Positions 25,662 through 35,792 are shown, numbered from the stretch's first letter. The stretch: DNA of 64,000 nt from Chryseobacterium sp. IHB B 17019 (GCF_001456155.1 NZ_CP013293.1:2232001-2296000); one strand, 5' to 3'. Made by a program: numbers and translations. The notes: generated by a model from the letters alone, not told the origin.

Positions 25662-26888
25662 CTATTCTCCAGCTTTCTTATCTTTAATCATCCATGGAAC
25701 AATAAAATAAAAGGCAACAGCAATAATTGTTGCTAAAACCCCGGTTCCAATCCATAAAGTATTGAATCCGAGCTTTTCAGCAATTAAAGTTCCTAAATAT
25801 GGAGTTACAATAAATGCAATGGAAAATGAGATTCCGTTCAAACCCATATACGCTCCTTTGTTGTTTTCTCCGGAACGTAGGGCCGTAATTGTTGACATGA
25901 ACGGCAACGTCCAGATCTCCCCGATACAAAGCAATGTCATGGAAACAATAAGGGCAATGAGGCTGTAGTCAAAAGCCAGCATGGCGTATGAAAACCCACA
26001 AATAAAAGTCCCCAAAAGCATTGTGACAGCGAGATTGAAATATTTTTCCGCGATTTGTACAAAACCCATTTCAAGCAATACGATTAAGAAACCGCTATAT
26101 CCCAAAATATAACCGATATTCTCCTGACTTAATTTTGCCGTATCCTTGTAAAATATTGTTAACGTACTGAATATCTGGAAAAAGCATATTGAAAACAGCA
26201 TACAGAAAAAACAGTATATCAGGAATTTGCCATCGCGGTACGGCGAATTTCCTTTCTTAATTTCAATAACTTCCTTTATTTTTTTAGCTTTCAATTTGGC
26301 AAGTTTATTCCGTTTTCTGAAAAAGAATATATAGATAATTCCTGCCGACAATGCCGTTAAAGCATTACTGAAAAACAAGAATTCATAGGAGATTGCGGAT
26401 AGAATACCTCCTAAGGCAGGACCAATTGAGAAACCTAAGTTCACAGCCATCCGGTTTAAGGAAAATGCTCTTGTGATATTTTCCGGTTTTGCATATTTTG
26501 TAATGGCTACAGAGTTTGCAGGACGGAATGAATCCGTAACAATACTCTGCAATAAAATAATGCATGCTACTCCAACCTCAGTTTTAAAAATCGGAATTAA
26601 ACAAAACAAGGGAACGCTCAATAACAGGCTCAGTGACTGCACTTTATACTCGCCAATTTTATCGGTAATAAAACCTCCCAGCCAAGATCCCAATACAGAT
26701 CCTATCCCGAAAAAGCTCAGTACAATTCCGGTATTTTCAATGCTGAAATGTAGATGATTGGTCATATAAACACCCAAAAACGGCAGTACCATCGACCCCG
26801 AACGGTTGATGAGCATTACCAACGCGAGCATCCAGCTTTCCTGCGAAAGTCCTTTGAATGAGCTTGTATATAGTTTTAATAGTTTCAC
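25662..26888 (-). CDS. MFS transporter
   Basis: The 408-residue protein has about 12 hydrophobic helices and the loop 2-3 motif GSWLGGFITDKIGEYKV, a version of MFS motif A. A helix-4/5 stretch LGFSIGPALGGILSA resembles motif C of drug:H+ antiporters, which suggests an exporter. It lies on the same strand as the downstream TonB receptor. The substrate is unknown. Confidence 0.88.
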   Translation of the reverse strand: MKLLKLYTSSFKGLSQESWMLALVMLINRSGSMVLPFLGVYMTNHLHFSIENTGIVLSFFGIGSVLGSWLGGFITDKIGEYKVQSLSLLLSVPLFCLIPIFKTEVGVACIILLQSIVTDSFRPANSVAITKYAKPENITRAFSLNRMAVNLGFSIGPALGGILSAISYEFLFFSNALTALSAGIIYIFFFRKRNKLAKLKAKKIKEVIEIKKGNSPYRDGKFLIYCFFCMLFSICFFQIFSTLTIFYKDTAKLSQENIGYILGYSGFLIVLLEMGFVQIAEKYFNLAVTMLLGTFICGFSYAMLAFDYSLIALIVSMTLLCIGEIWTLPFMSTITALRSGENNKGAYMGLNGISFSIAFIVTPYLGTLIAEKLGFNTLWIGTGVLATIIAVAFYFIVPWMIKDKKAGE

Positions 26889-27016
26889 AATTTCTTAAGT
26901 TTTAATTAATAATTTGTATTTGATTTAATTTTAACACTAATGGCACTAATTTTCCACGAATAACACTAATTTGTGTAGACCTGTGAAAATATTTGTGGTA
27001 TCCGTGTTTTAAAAAA

Positions 27017-27052
27017 ATAAAAAAACAGGACTTAAAAATTAAGCCCTGTTTC
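27017..27052 (-). terminator. Intrinsic terminator of glnS
   Basis: Read on the minus strand, AAACAGGGCTTAA pairs with TTAAGTCCTGTTT across a short A/T loop with one mismatch and is followed by a T-run. It lies 24 nt past the glnS stop. The spacer 26889-27016 to its right holds AT-rich repeat-like words (CACTAAT, GTGAAAATATTTGTG) but no gene. Confidence 0.75.
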
Positions 27053-27075
27053 ATTTATATTGATATAAATAATTT

Positions 27076-28749
27076 CTACTCCGGCTTATAAGAGTCTTTT
27101 AACGTCACAGTACGATTGAACACCAAATTGGTATCCGTAGAATCCTGATCCTTCGTGAAATAGCCAATTCTCTGGAATTGAAGAGGTTCTCCAACTGCCA
27201 CATCTTTTAAGCTAGGTTCAGCGAAACCTTGAACTGTTGACACAGATTCCGGGTTGATGAAGTTTAAGAAATCTACATCTTTCTCAGCATCAGGCTGTTC
27301 CACAGTGAAAAGTTTATCATAATTTCTGATTTCGACAGGAATCGCATGTTTTGCAGACACCCAATGAATCGTACCTTTTACTTTTCTTAAACTTTCCTCA
27401 GTTCCACTTCCCGACTTGGATTTTTCATCGTAAGTAGCATAAATCGTGGTAATTTCACCGTTTTCATCTTTTTCTACCCTTTCACCTTTGATGATATAAG
27501 CAGATTTTAAACGGACTTCGCCACCTAATTTTAATCTGAAAAACTTATTATTAGCTTCTTCTTTAAAATCTTCACGCTCAATATATAATTCCCTTGAGAA
27601 CGGAATTTCTCTTGTTCCTGCATTTTCCTGTTCAGGATTATTTTCCGTTTCCAGCCATTCTTCTTGTCCTTCAGGATAATTTTCAATGACTAATTTAATT
27701 GGATCAACAACCGTCATCACACGTTTTGCGACTTTATTTAAGTCTTCACGGACGCAGAATTCCAACAGCTGAAGTTCAATAAGGTTCTCCCTTTTTGCAA
27801 CCCCAACTCTTTCAATAAAGTTTCTGATAGCGGCAGCTGTATACCCTTTCCTTCTCATTCCGGAAATTGTAGGCATCCTTGGGTCATCCCAACCGTTTAC
27901 TACATTTTCGGCGATTAACCTTTGTAGTTTTCTTTTGGAAGTGATCATATAAGAAACGTTCATCCTTGCAAATTCTCTTTGCTTCGGTGCAACTTTGGAT
28001 TCGTCATAAACCTGCTCCAGGTACCAGTTGTACAGCGGTCTGTGATTTTCAAACTCCAAAGAACACAATGAATGTGAAACTTGCTCCAAATAATCAGATT
28101 CACCATGTGCCCAATCGTACATCGGATAAATTTTCCATGTTGTACCCGTTCTGTGGTGAGGTCTTTTCAGAATTCTGTACATCACAGGGTCACGCATATT
28201 CATATTTGGGGATGTCATGTCGATTTTTGCGCGAAGAGACATTGAACCTTCCTCAAATTCGCCGTTTTTCATCCTTTCAAATAAATCTAAAGACTCTTCA
28301 ACAGGACGGTTTCTGTATGGAGATTCCACACCCGGTTCTGTAGGATTTTTTCTTTGCTCAGTAATCACTTCAGACGGTTGCTCATCAACGTAAGCTTTTC
28401 CTTCTTTGATCAACTGAACTGCCCAATCATAAAGCTGCTGGAAGTAATCGGAGGCATACAACACTTTATCCCATTTGAAACCTAACCATTCAACGTCTTT
28501 CATGATAGAATCTACGAATTCCTGCTCTTCTTTTTCAGGGTTCGTATCGTCGAAACGAAGGTTTACGGGAGCATTGTATTTTTCACCCAAACCGAAGTTG
28601 ATGCAGATCGCTTTGGTGTGACCTACATGCAGATAACCGTTTGGTTCAGGCGGAAAACGGAAACGGATCTGATCTCTTTTCAGACCGTTTGCCAAATCAT
28701 CTTCGATAATTTGCTCAATAAAATTGAGTGATTTTTTTTCTTCTTCCAT
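27076..28749 (-). CDS. glnS: Glutaminyl-tRNA synthetase
   Basis: The 557-residue class Ic synthetase has the HIGH-type motif PEPNGYLHVGHTKAI near residues 32-46, the KMSKS-type loop MITSKRKL, VSHSLCSLEFENHRPLYNWY for tRNA acceptor contact and a C-terminal anticodon-binding beta-barrel. It charges tRNA-Gln directly, as expected in Bacteroidota. Length and motifs are standard. A CAAATTTA at 28788-28795 reads as TAAATTTG on the minus strand and may be its -7 element; no clear -33 box is seen. Confidence 0.97.
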   Translation of the reverse strand: MEEEKKSLNFIEQIIEDDLANGLKRDQIRFRFPPEPNGYLHVGHTKAICINFGLGEKYNAPVNLRFDDTNPEKEEQEFVDSIMKDVEWLGFKWDKVLYASDYFQQLYDWAVQLIKEGKAYVDEQPSEVITEQRKNPTEPGVESPYRNRPVEESLDLFERMKNGEFEEGSMSLRAKIDMTSPNMNMRDPVMYRILKRPHHRTGTTWKIYPMYDWAHGESDYLEQVSHSLCSLEFENHRPLYNWYLEQVYDESKVAPKQREFARMNVSYMITSKRKLQRLIAENVVNGWDDPRMPTISGMRRKGYTAAAIRNFIERVGVAKRENLIELQLLEFCVREDLNKVAKRVMTVVDPIKLVIENYPEGQEEWLETENNPEQENAGTREIPFSRELYIEREDFKEEANNKFFRLKLGGEVRLKSAYIIKGERVEKDENGEITTIYATYDEKSKSGSGTEESLRKVKGTIHWVSAKHAIPVEIRNYDKLFTVEQPDAEKDVDFLNFINPESVSTVQGFAEPSLKDVAVGEPLQFQRIGYFTKDQDSTDTNLVFNRTVTLKDSYKPE

Positions 28750-28907
28750 TAAAATTCGCTTTATATATCGCTTTATACGACAATTTGCAAATTTAGGAAA
28801 TTTTGGGGGTTTACGGAAATTATAATTTAAAACTATAATTATTAATAATTCAATATTTTTCTTTAACTTAGGATAAAACTAAACCGTTTCTCAAATAATA
28901 ATTAAAG

Positions 28908-30038
28908 ATGGCTGTCTATATTCTAAGCAATCGGAAAATTGTTCGTCATAAAGGTGAAAGAGTAGATTCTTTTTCCAAAGACGAATACTCCATTCCTAAT
29001 TTCAGAATTGCGAAATGTAATTTTGATTCCTATAAAGAACCGACTGCCCCAGCCAAAAAGAAAAAGGATTATACCAACCGGAATATTCTTGATTACAAGC
29101 TTTTTTCCGAACCCGAAAAACAAGGATATCAGGACGTTTTGGATGTTTTATTAACCGAAAAAGGAATTAAAGAATCCACTTTAACGGCAAATAATTTGGG
29201 AGGAACCCAGAAAATGTTTTATGAATTGTATAAAAACATGTCATCTACAAAGGACAGAAGTGATGTTTTGATATTTATTCATGGATATGCTTATGATTTT
29301 GATGATGAATTAAAAGCAATTCTTGACCTTAAAAAATTATTTATTGATAATCCGGTATCGCCTGTAGAGCATATTCTGTTTGTAAGCTGGCCGGCTTCCA
29401 GCAGTATCATTCCGCTGACCTATTTTGATGATAAGGCATCAAGTATTAATTCCGGAAGCTCATTAATGAGATTATTTTACTTCTATACTCAATTTTTAAA
29501 GGATATTTTTTCGAACCGTGACCTTGTTCCCTGCAGTCAGAGAATTCATATTATGGCACATTCGATGGGAAACCGTGTGCTTCAAAGTATGCTGTACAGC
29601 CTGAAAAGGGAAAATATTCTGAGAGTAATTGACCAGGTTTTACTGCTGAATTCTGATGTTTCTTACAAAGTTTTTGAAGATAATGAAGACTCATTCAATA
29701 AACTTCCTTTACTGGCGAACAGGATTTCAATCTATTTAAACAGAAAAGATCTGATTCTTGGAATATCACAGTTTACAAAAAATATTTTAACGCCGAGGTT
29801 GGGGAAAAACGGTCCGAGTAATATTGAACCTTTTAAAGATATTGTCTCCGTTATCGACTGTACTTTTGTGGAAGATAACCTGCTGGACACATTGAAATTT
29901 GAAGTTGGAAATCACTGGGGCTATCTTTCCAGCTCACTGGTTCAGAGTGATATTTTCCAAAATTTGTATGGCGTGGATAGGAATCTTATTAACAACAGAT
30001 TAAAGAATAGCGAAAATTTTTTCACAATTATCTCTTAA
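28908..30038 (+). CDS. Alpha/beta hydrolase (DUF900-like)
   Basis: The 376-residue protein has the oxyanion region LIFIHGYAYDFDDEL and the nucleophile elbow MAHSMGNRVLQSML, with Ser219 as the probable nucleophile. This resembles the DUF900 group of alpha/beta hydrolases. There is no signal peptide. The substrate is unknown. It is divergent from glnS, and a 25-residue ORF lies 114 nt downstream. Confidence 0.8.
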   Translation: MAVYILSNRKIVRHKGERVDSFSKDEYSIPNFRIAKCNFDSYKEPTAPAKKKKDYTNRNILDYKLFSEPEKQGYQDVLDVLLTEKGIKESTLTANNLGGTQKMFYELYKNMSSTKDRSDVLIFIHGYAYDFDDELKAILDLKKLFIDNPVSPVEHILFVSWPASSSIIPLTYFDDKASSINSGSSLMRLFYFYTQFLKDIFSNRDLVPCSQRIHIMAHSMGNRVLQSMLYSLKRENILRVIDQVLLLNSDVSYKVFEDNEDSFNKLPLLANRISIYLNRKDLILGISQFTKNILTPRLGKNGPSNIEPFKDIVSVIDCTFVEDNLLDTLKFEVGNHWGYLSSSLVQSDIFQNLYGVDRNLINNRLKNSENFFTIIS

Positions 30039-30152
30039 TAATAATCAAATTTTAAATATATGATAAACCTTTACCCTAAGATTAAAAACAGCCGCACACG
30101 TTGGCATAAAGATTGTAAATTTTTATGTACTAAACACTAAAATTTATTTCTT

Positions 30153-30230
30153 ATGAACAAAGTAAAAAAGAAGTTTTCTTATTGGCTGGACTGCATTAAG
30201 AAAGCAATTTTCGTAAAAGATGTGATTTAA
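30153..30230 (+). CDS. 25-residue cationic amphipathic micropeptide
   Basis: An ATG at 30153 opens a 25-residue frame ending at TAA 30228-30230. It has seven Lys and two Asp (net about +5), one Cys at 14 and one Trp at 11. F8, W11/L12, I15 and I19 line one face of a predicted helix. Its length, charge and helix shape differ from random AT-rich ORFs, but there is no clear promoter: TAAATTTT at 30116-30123 has one mismatch and no spaced TTG. I recognise no family. It may be a free peptide or chance coding potential. Confidence 0.35.
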   Translation: MNKVKKKFSYWLDCIKKAIFVKDVI

Positions 30231-30283
30231 AATAACTGAATTAAAACGCTTAAAATATAAAAATATTCGAGCCTAAAACTACA

Positions 30284-31288
30284 TTATTCATTAAAAAATA
30301 ACCGTTCACCCTGTAGAGCCAATTGACTGTCAAAGTTATTGGTAAACAAACCGCCTGTGCCTAAACCTTGTGGCATTTTGCTGTTTTTCGTAAATGTATA
30401 TTGAGCAATCGCATTCAGTCCGATATTGCTTTCCAAGGCTGAAGTTATCCACCATCCGATATTTTGTTCTTCTGCCAGGGAAATCCATTCATCTGAGCCG
30501 GAAAAACCTCCTATTAAAGACGGTTTTAAAATAATATATTGTGGATTTATGACTTCTAAAAGCTTTTTCTTTTCATTAAAATCAATAATTCCTATTAATT
30601 CTTCATCCAAGGCAATTGCAGTTGGAGTTTCGGCGCACAATTCTGCCATATCTTGCCAATTTCCTGCTTTTATGGGCTGTTCAATGGAATGAATATCCAG
30701 ATCTGCCAATTGTTGTAAAACAATTTTCGCTTCTTCCTTATTGAAACCTCCGTTGGCATCAACACGCAATTCAAGCTTGTCTTTTGAAAATTTTTGTCTT
30801 AATTTTTGAAGGATTTCGTGCTCGGATTTCCAGTCGACACCGATTTTTAATTTAATACAGTGAAAGCCATTTTTCAATTTCTCATGAATCTGTTCTTCCA
30901 TATAATTGATGTCACCCATCCAGATCAGTCCATTGATGATAATTGGAATTTTCCCATTGGTAAAGTCACTTGGAAAATAAAGATTTTTACCATGTTTTAA
31001 ATTTAAAACAGCCTGCTCATAGCCTAGCCAAATTGATGGAAATTCCTTTAAATTTTCCTTTAAAAATTCAGAATCCTCTTGAATATTTTCACAAAGCCAT
31101 TGCAATTTTTCTTCATAATCTGGTCGGTCGTCAAAACTTAATCCTCTGAAAACCGCACATTCCCCTATTCCTTTTTTACCATTTTCTGAAATTTCCAGAA
31201 TAAAAGTTTCTTTTTCATGCAAAACGCCGCGAGATGTTCCACTCGGGCGTTTGAATTGTAATAAATATTTGAAATATTCTGCTTTCAT
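30284..31288 (-). CDS. menC: o-Succinylbenzoate synthase
   Basis: The 334-residue enolase-superfamily enzyme has the catalytic Lys block HCIKLKIGVDW, the metal ligands in RVDANGGF, IEQP and ALDEEL, and the second Lys in ILKPSLIGGF. MenC dehydrates SHCHC to o-succinylbenzoate in menaquinone biosynthesis. Some enolase-family members are N-succinylamino-acid racemases; the presence of other men genes at 4.1-5.5 kb favours MenC. The ATG follows directly after the fbp stop codon. Confidence 0.88.
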   Translation of the reverse strand: MKAEYFKYLLQFKRPSGTSRGVLHEKETFILEISENGKKGIGECAVFRGLSFDDRPDYEEKLQWLCENIQEDSEFLKENLKEFPSIWLGYEQAVLNLKHGKNLYFPSDFTNGKIPIIINGLIWMGDINYMEEQIHEKLKNGFHCIKLKIGVDWKSEHEILQKLRQKFSKDKLELRVDANGGFNKEEAKIVLQQLADLDIHSIEQPIKAGNWQDMAELCAETPTAIALDEELIGIIDFNEKKKLLEVINPQYIILKPSLIGGFSGSDEWISLAEEQNIGWWITSALESNIGLNAIAQYTFTKNSKMPQGLGTGGLFTNNFDSQLALQGERLFFNE

Positions 31289-32305
31289 TTATTTTACACT
31301 ATCGATTCGCATAAATTCTTCTGCTTTTTCCACCATATCGACGCTTCCACAAAAAAACGGAATTCTTTGATGAAGTTCTGTCGGTTCCACTTCCAGAATC
31401 CTTCTGAACCCGTCTGTAGCCTTTCCTCCCGCTTGTTCAGCCAAGAAAGCCATTGGGTTACATTCGTATAATAATCTTAATTTCCCGTTTGGAGCCTGTG
31501 AATAAGATGGATAAATATAAATCCCTCCTTTCAACATATTTCTATGAAAATCAGCGACTAACGAACCAATATATCTTGAAGTATATGGTCTGTCACCTTC
31601 TTCCATCTGGCAATATTTAAGATAGTTTTTTACTCCCTGAGGGAATTTTATATAATTTCCTTCATTGATAGAATAAATTTTACCTGTTTTCGGAAATTTC
31701 ATGTTAGGATGAGAAAGATAATATGTTCCTAAAGATGGGTCTAATGTGAATCCGTTCACACCATTTCCTGTCGTGTAGACGATCATCGTAGAAGAACCGT
31801 AAATTACATAGCCTGCCGCAATCTGATTCACTCCTTTTTGCAGGAAATCTTCCAGTTGAACCGGAGTTCCTGGCTCGGTAACCCTTCTGTAAATAGAGAA
31901 AATTGTGCCCACAGAAACATTTACGTCAATATTGGAAGAACCGTCCAAAGGGTCAATTAATACAACATATTTACTTAAATGTCCGTTTTCACCGCATTTA
32001 ATGTCAATAAAATCATCATTTTCCTCAGAAGCAATCCCGCAAACCACCTCTCGTTGAGACAAGGCTGTAATAAAGATATCGTTGGCGATTACGTCAAGCT
32101 TTTGCTGTTCCTCTCCCTGTATATTTTCATTGCCCGCTTTTCCTATAATATCTGCAATTCCGGCTTTATTCACTTCCCTGTTTACGACCTTCGAAGCTAA
32201 TCTTATTGCGCTTAAAAGACGAGAAAATTCACCCGTGGAATATTGAAAATCGTCCTGCTTGTCAATAAGAAATTCTCCCAAAGTCTGTAATGGCTGATCT
32301 GACAT
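31289..32305 (-). CDS. fbp: Fructose-1,6-bisphosphatase, class I
   Basis: The 338-residue enzyme has the metal- and substrate-binding stretches [26 protein letters not shown] and [26 protein letters not shown]. It dephosphorylates fructose-1,6-bisphosphate in gluconeogenesis. The ATG at 32305 ([13 protein letters not shown]) gives the standard length; an in-frame codon at 32350 would add 15 residues unlike the family. It is adjacent to menC with no gap. Confidence 0.95.
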   Translation of the reverse strand: MSDQPLQTLGEFLIDKQDDFQYSTGEFSRLLSAIRLASKVVNREVNKAGIADIIGKAGNENIQGEEQQKLDVIANDIFITALSQREVVCGIASEENDDFIDIKCGENGHLSKYVVLIDPLDGSSNIDVNVSVGTIFSIYRRVTEPGTPVQLEDFLQKGVNQIAAGYVIYGSSTMIVYTTGNGVNGFTLDPSLGTYYLSHPNMKFPKTGKIYSINEGNYIKFPQGVKNYLKYCQMEEGDRPYTSRYIGSLVADFHRNMLKGGIYIYPSYSQAPNGKLRLLYECNPMAFLAEQAGGKATDGFRRILEVEPTELHQRIPFFCGSVDMVEKAEEFMRIDSVK

Positions 32306-32620
32306 ATTTTTTCTTTTTACGTTTTCCCCAAATTTCGTAAAATTTATCACATTTAGAAAGAATTATTAATAAAAGACCTTATCTACTGGCTTTCAACCGA
32401 ATACAATGATCGCTACGATGGAAACATGATTTTTCATCTATAAATCAATCCCCATTCTGTTGAAGCAATCAGAATAATTTCACTTAATTTTTAATTTTAA
32501 TAAAATCTTAAGCCTATCCCTTCACGAGCCTATTTCATATCTCGTTGTAAATTTATAATTTTGACACCCGTAAAATATTCCCACAAATTTTTATCTAACA
32601 ATTTTATTATTAACAATTTA
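32306..32620. other. Divergent intergenic region fbp / aspartate kinase
   Basis: This 315-nt AT-rich gap separates divergent genes. TAATTTTG at 32556-32563 matches the Bacteroidota -7 element in the direction of the aspartate kinase gene, but the nearest TTG (32545-32547) is only 8 nt away, too close for a -33 box. I see no ORF or structured RNA in it. Confidence 0.5.
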
Positions 32621-33859
32621 ATGAAAATTTTCAAGTTTGGTGGAGCATCGGTAAAGGATGCTGAAAGCGTAAAAAATGTGTCTTTGGTTATAAAAAGCCA
32701 GGGATTTGCCAAGTGTTTGCTAGTAATTTCAGCAATGGGCAAAACGACTAATGAGTTGGAAAAAGTGGTAGAACTTTATTTCAAGAAGGATAATTATCAA
32801 ACTGAAATTGAAAAGATAAAACGAAAACACATCGAAATCGCGGAAGGTTTATTCCCTGAAAATCATGCAGTTTTTGCGGAAATTAATTTATTTTTCGATG
32901 ATATAGACTCTTTTTTAAGAAGAAACAAATCTCCGAATTACGACTTTGTATACGACCAGGTGGTGAGCAGCGGCGAAATGATTTCCACTAAAATTGTGAG
33001 TGAATATTTGAATGAAATCCAGTTTACCAATCAATGGTTAGATGCCAGAGATTATATAAAAACAGACAATTCTTACAGAGAAGGAGTTGTAGACTGGGCA
33101 AAAACTGAAGAATTTATTTCTAATTTAAATAAGGAAATCTGCTACGTTACCCAAGGATTCATAGGTTCTGATAATAATAATTTCACGGTGACTTTAGGAA
33201 GAGAAGGTTCCGACTACTCTGCTGCGATTTTCGCTTATTGTCTGAATGCAGATGCGATGACAATCTGGAAGGACGTTCCGGGAGTAATGACGGGGGATCC
33301 CCGAAAATTCCAAGATGTGAGCCTTCTTTCGCATATTTCTTATGAAGAAGCGATTGAAATGGCGTATTACGGAGCCAGTGTTATTCACCCGAAAACTTTG
33401 CAGCCACTTCAGCAAAAAAACATTCCTTTTTACGTAAAATCTTTCATTGATCCTACAAAAGAAGGAACAAAAGTGGGTGCTTCAGACAAAAACCTAAGTG
33501 AAGAATCTTATATTTTAAAAGAAAATCAGACGCTGCTGAAAATCTCAACCAGAGACTTTTCTTTCATCGCTGAAGACCATATGAGTTTAATTTTCGGGTA
33601 TTTATCCAAATATAAAATCAAAGTTTCTTTGATGCAGAATTCTGCAATTTCACTAGCTTTATGTTTGGAAGACAAATTCCATACGATAGACGAGCTAAAT
33701 GAGGAACTGCAGAAAGTATTCAAAACAGAAGTAGTAAAAAATGTATCTTTATTTACAGTAAGAAATGCTAAAATGGATAACATTGATAAATTTTACCAGG
33801 AAAAAAGTGTATTATTGGAGCAAATTTCGAAGAATACACTTCAAATGGTAACACAATAA
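32621..33859 (+). CDS. lysC: Aspartate kinase
   Basis: The 412-residue protein starts MKIFKFGGASVKDAESVKN, the nucleotide-binding KFGGxS motif of aspartokinases, and has VVSSGEMISTKIVSEYLN, GREGSDYSAAIFA and GVMTGDPRKF. The C-terminal third has weak ACT-like segments, so feedback regulation is possible. It phosphorylates aspartate for lysine, threonine and methionine synthesis. The ATG at 32621 is chosen because the KFGG motif should lie within the first ten residues. The OlsF-like gene follows after 24 nt. Confidence 0.92.
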   Translation: MKIFKFGGASVKDAESVKNVSLVIKSQGFAKCLLVISAMGKTTNELEKVVELYFKKDNYQTEIEKIKRKHIEIAEGLFPENHAVFAEINLFFDDIDSFLRRNKSPNYDFVYDQVVSSGEMISTKIVSEYLNEIQFTNQWLDARDYIKTDNSYREGVVDWAKTEEFISNLNKEICYVTQGFIGSDNNNFTVTLGREGSDYSAAIFAYCLNADAMTIWKDVPGVMTGDPRKFQDVSLLSHISYEEAIEMAYYGASVIHPKTLQPLQQKNIPFYVKSFIDPTKEGTKVGASDKNLSEESYILKENQTLLKISTRDFSFIAEDHMSLIFGYLSKYKIKVSLMQNSAISLALCLEDKFHTIDELNEELQKVFKTEVVKNVSLFTVRNAKMDNIDKFYQEKSVLLEQISKNTLQMVTQ

Positions 33860-33883
33860 AAACTAATTGCGACTAAACACAAT

Positions 33884-35725
33884 ATGAGTTTAATTTCGAA
33901 AAATGATTTAATCAAAGCTTCCGGCTTAAGTAAAATAGGGTTTCTAAAGAATCCTGTGGCGTCTGCTGTAATGAGCATTGCTAAAATAAACCAAGTAAAT
34001 AGATTATACGACAAACTAAAAAATAAGGAAGGTAAAGACTTTTTCGACTCATTTGTGAGAGAGAGGAACTTAAGCTATGTAGCTTTTGAAGAAGATTTGG
34101 CTAAAATCCCGAAAACGGGTCCTTTTATTCTGGTTTCGAACCATCCGCTGGGTGCAATTGACGGGATTCTGATGTGTAAAATCTTATCGGAAGTCCGCCC
34201 GGATTTCAAGGTAATGGGAAATTTCCTTTTGGAAAAAATCAAGCCGATGGAACCGTACGTGATATCCGTAAACCCATTTGAAAACAAGAAAGAAGCTTAC
34301 AGCAGCTCATCCGGAATGCGCGAAACATTGAAGCATTTGCAGAACGGAGGCTGTGTAGGAATTTTCCCGGCCGGAGAAGTTTCCAACAAAAACAATCCTT
34401 ACGGGGAAATATTAGATAAAGACTGGGAAAAACCGGCATTGAAGCTCATAAAAATGGCAAAAGTGCCGGTTGTTCCTATGTATTTCCATGCTAAGAACAG
34501 TAGATTATTTTATCAGGTTTCAAAAATCCATCCTAATTTGCAAACACTGATGCTTCCTGCAGAAATGATGAATGACAGGGAGAAGCCCATCAGAATACGG
34601 ATCGGGAGACCCATTGCCGTAAAAGCAATGGATGATATGGAAACGATTGAAGAGCTGGGTGAATTCCTGAAGCGTAAGGTGTATATGATGAAATCTTACT
34701 ATGAAAAAAGAAAATCACTTGCTCAAAGTATCAATCTTCAGAATTTATCGGTAAAATTTCCTTTGCTTAAAGAAGAAAATATCGTCCAGAATATTATTGA
34801 TGAAACCCCAAAAGAAGATATTTTAAAAGATATCAGAAAGCTGAAAGGCACCGACAAAATGTTTTTCAGTAACGGAAATTACGAGGTTTATTTTACAAAC
34901 TACGAAGAAATCCCTTCTATCATGAGGGAAATCGGGAGACAGAGAGAACTTACTTTCCGTGCGGTGGGTGAGGGCAGCAACCTTCCTTTTGACCTTGATG
35001 AATATGATAAACATTATCACCATCTTTTCCTTTGGGACAATGCTGAAGAAAAGCTGGTTGGGGCTTACAGAATGGCCCTGGGTAGAGAAGTGATGAAAAA
35101 ATCCGGAATTAAAGGCTTTTACACAAGCTCTTTGTTTGAGTTTGAACAGGATATCCATCCATTCTTTAAGAAGGTAATTGAAATGGGGAGGGCTTATATT
35201 TGTCAGGAATATCAGCAGAAACCGCTTCCGCTTTTCCTTTTGTGGAGAGGAATTGTACATGTTTGTTTAAGAAATCCTGATCATAAGTTTTTGATGGGAG
35301 GCGTGAGTATTTCCAATAAATTTTCTGAGTTTTCGAAATCTTTAATGATTGAGTTCATGCGTTCAAATTACTATGATTCTGCTGTAGCTCAATACATTAC
35401 ACCAAGAAATGAATATAAGGTAAAGCTTCGCGACAGGGATAAAAACCTTTTCTTTGACGAAATGGAATCCGATCTGAACAAACTGGATAAAATAATCGAC
35501 GACCTTGAGCCTGAACTTAGATTACCTGTTTTAATCAAAAAATATATCAAGCAAAACGCAAAAGTAATTGCCTTCAATGTAGATCCCAACTTCAATGATG
35601 CGATCGACGGGCTCATGTATATCAGAATCAGCGACCTTCCTGAAAGCACGATAAAGCCTGTATTAGAGGAAATGAGTGACAGGATAAGAAATGAACAGGA
35701 AAATAATTCGGCTGAAAATCAGTAG
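33884..35725 (+). CDS. olsF: Bifunctional O-/N-acyltransferase of OlsF type
   Basis: The 613-residue protein fuses two acyltransferases. Residues about 70-290 are a PlsC-like domain with SNHPLGAIDGILM (HxxxxD) and GIFPAGEVS. Residues about 310-600 are a GNAT-like acyl-ACP N-acyltransferase domain of the OlsB sort (REIGRQRELTFRAVGEGS, LVGAYRMALG, FFKKVIEMGRAYI). OlsF of Serratia and Flavobacterium joins both steps of ornithine-lipid synthesis in one chain; glycine lipids are made by related enzymes in Bacteroides. The likely product is an ornithine or glycine aminolipid. Which amino acid is used cannot be read from sequence. Confidence 0.82.
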   Translation: MSLISKNDLIKASGLSKIGFLKNPVASAVMSIAKINQVNRLYDKLKNKEGKDFFDSFVRERNLSYVAFEEDLAKIPKTGPFILVSNHPLGAIDGILMCKILSEVRPDFKVMGNFLLEKIKPMEPYVISVNPFENKKEAYSSSSGMRETLKHLQNGGCVGIFPAGEVSNKNNPYGEILDKDWEKPALKLIKMAKVPVVPMYFHAKNSRLFYQVSKIHPNLQTLMLPAEMMNDREKPIRIRIGRPIAVKAMDDMETIEELGEFLKRKVYMMKSYYEKRKSLAQSINLQNLSVKFPLLKEENIVQNIIDETPKEDILKDIRKLKGTDKMFFSNGNYEVYFTNYEEIPSIMREIGRQRELTFRAVGEGSNLPFDLDEYDKHYHHLFLWDNAEEKLVGAYRMALGREVMKKSGIKGFYTSSLFEFEQDIHPFFKKVIEMGRAYICQEYQQKPLPLFLLWRGIVHVCLRNPDHKFLMGGVSISNKFSEFSKSLMIEFMRSNYYDSAVAQYITPRNEYKVKLRDRDKNLFFDEMESDLNKLDKIIDDLEPELRLPVLIKKYIKQNAKVIAFNVDPNFNDAIDGLMYIRISDLPESTIKPVLEEMSDRIRNEQENNSAENQ

Positions 35726-35761
35726 CTTTTTAATTTTTGTTAAAAAAAGTATTATTAATAC

Positions 35762-35792
35762 TTGCTTCATATACCAAAACTTACTACTTTTG
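35762..35792 (+). promoter_or_regulatory. Promoter of the first tRNA-Phe gene
   Basis: TTG (35762-35764) and TACTTTTG (35785-35792) are 20 nt apart, a full match to the Bacteroidota consensus, 30 nt upstream of the tRNA. Confidence 0.75.

Noticed and set aside
27966..28343. 125-codon ORF antisense to glnS
   Set aside because: The glnS frame is fully supported by synthetase motifs; the antisense frame is a shadow.
32542..32563. Full promoter for aspartate kinase
   Set aside because: The -7 match TAATTTTG is good but the only TTG lies 8 nt away, too close for a -33 box, so I list only the -7 element.
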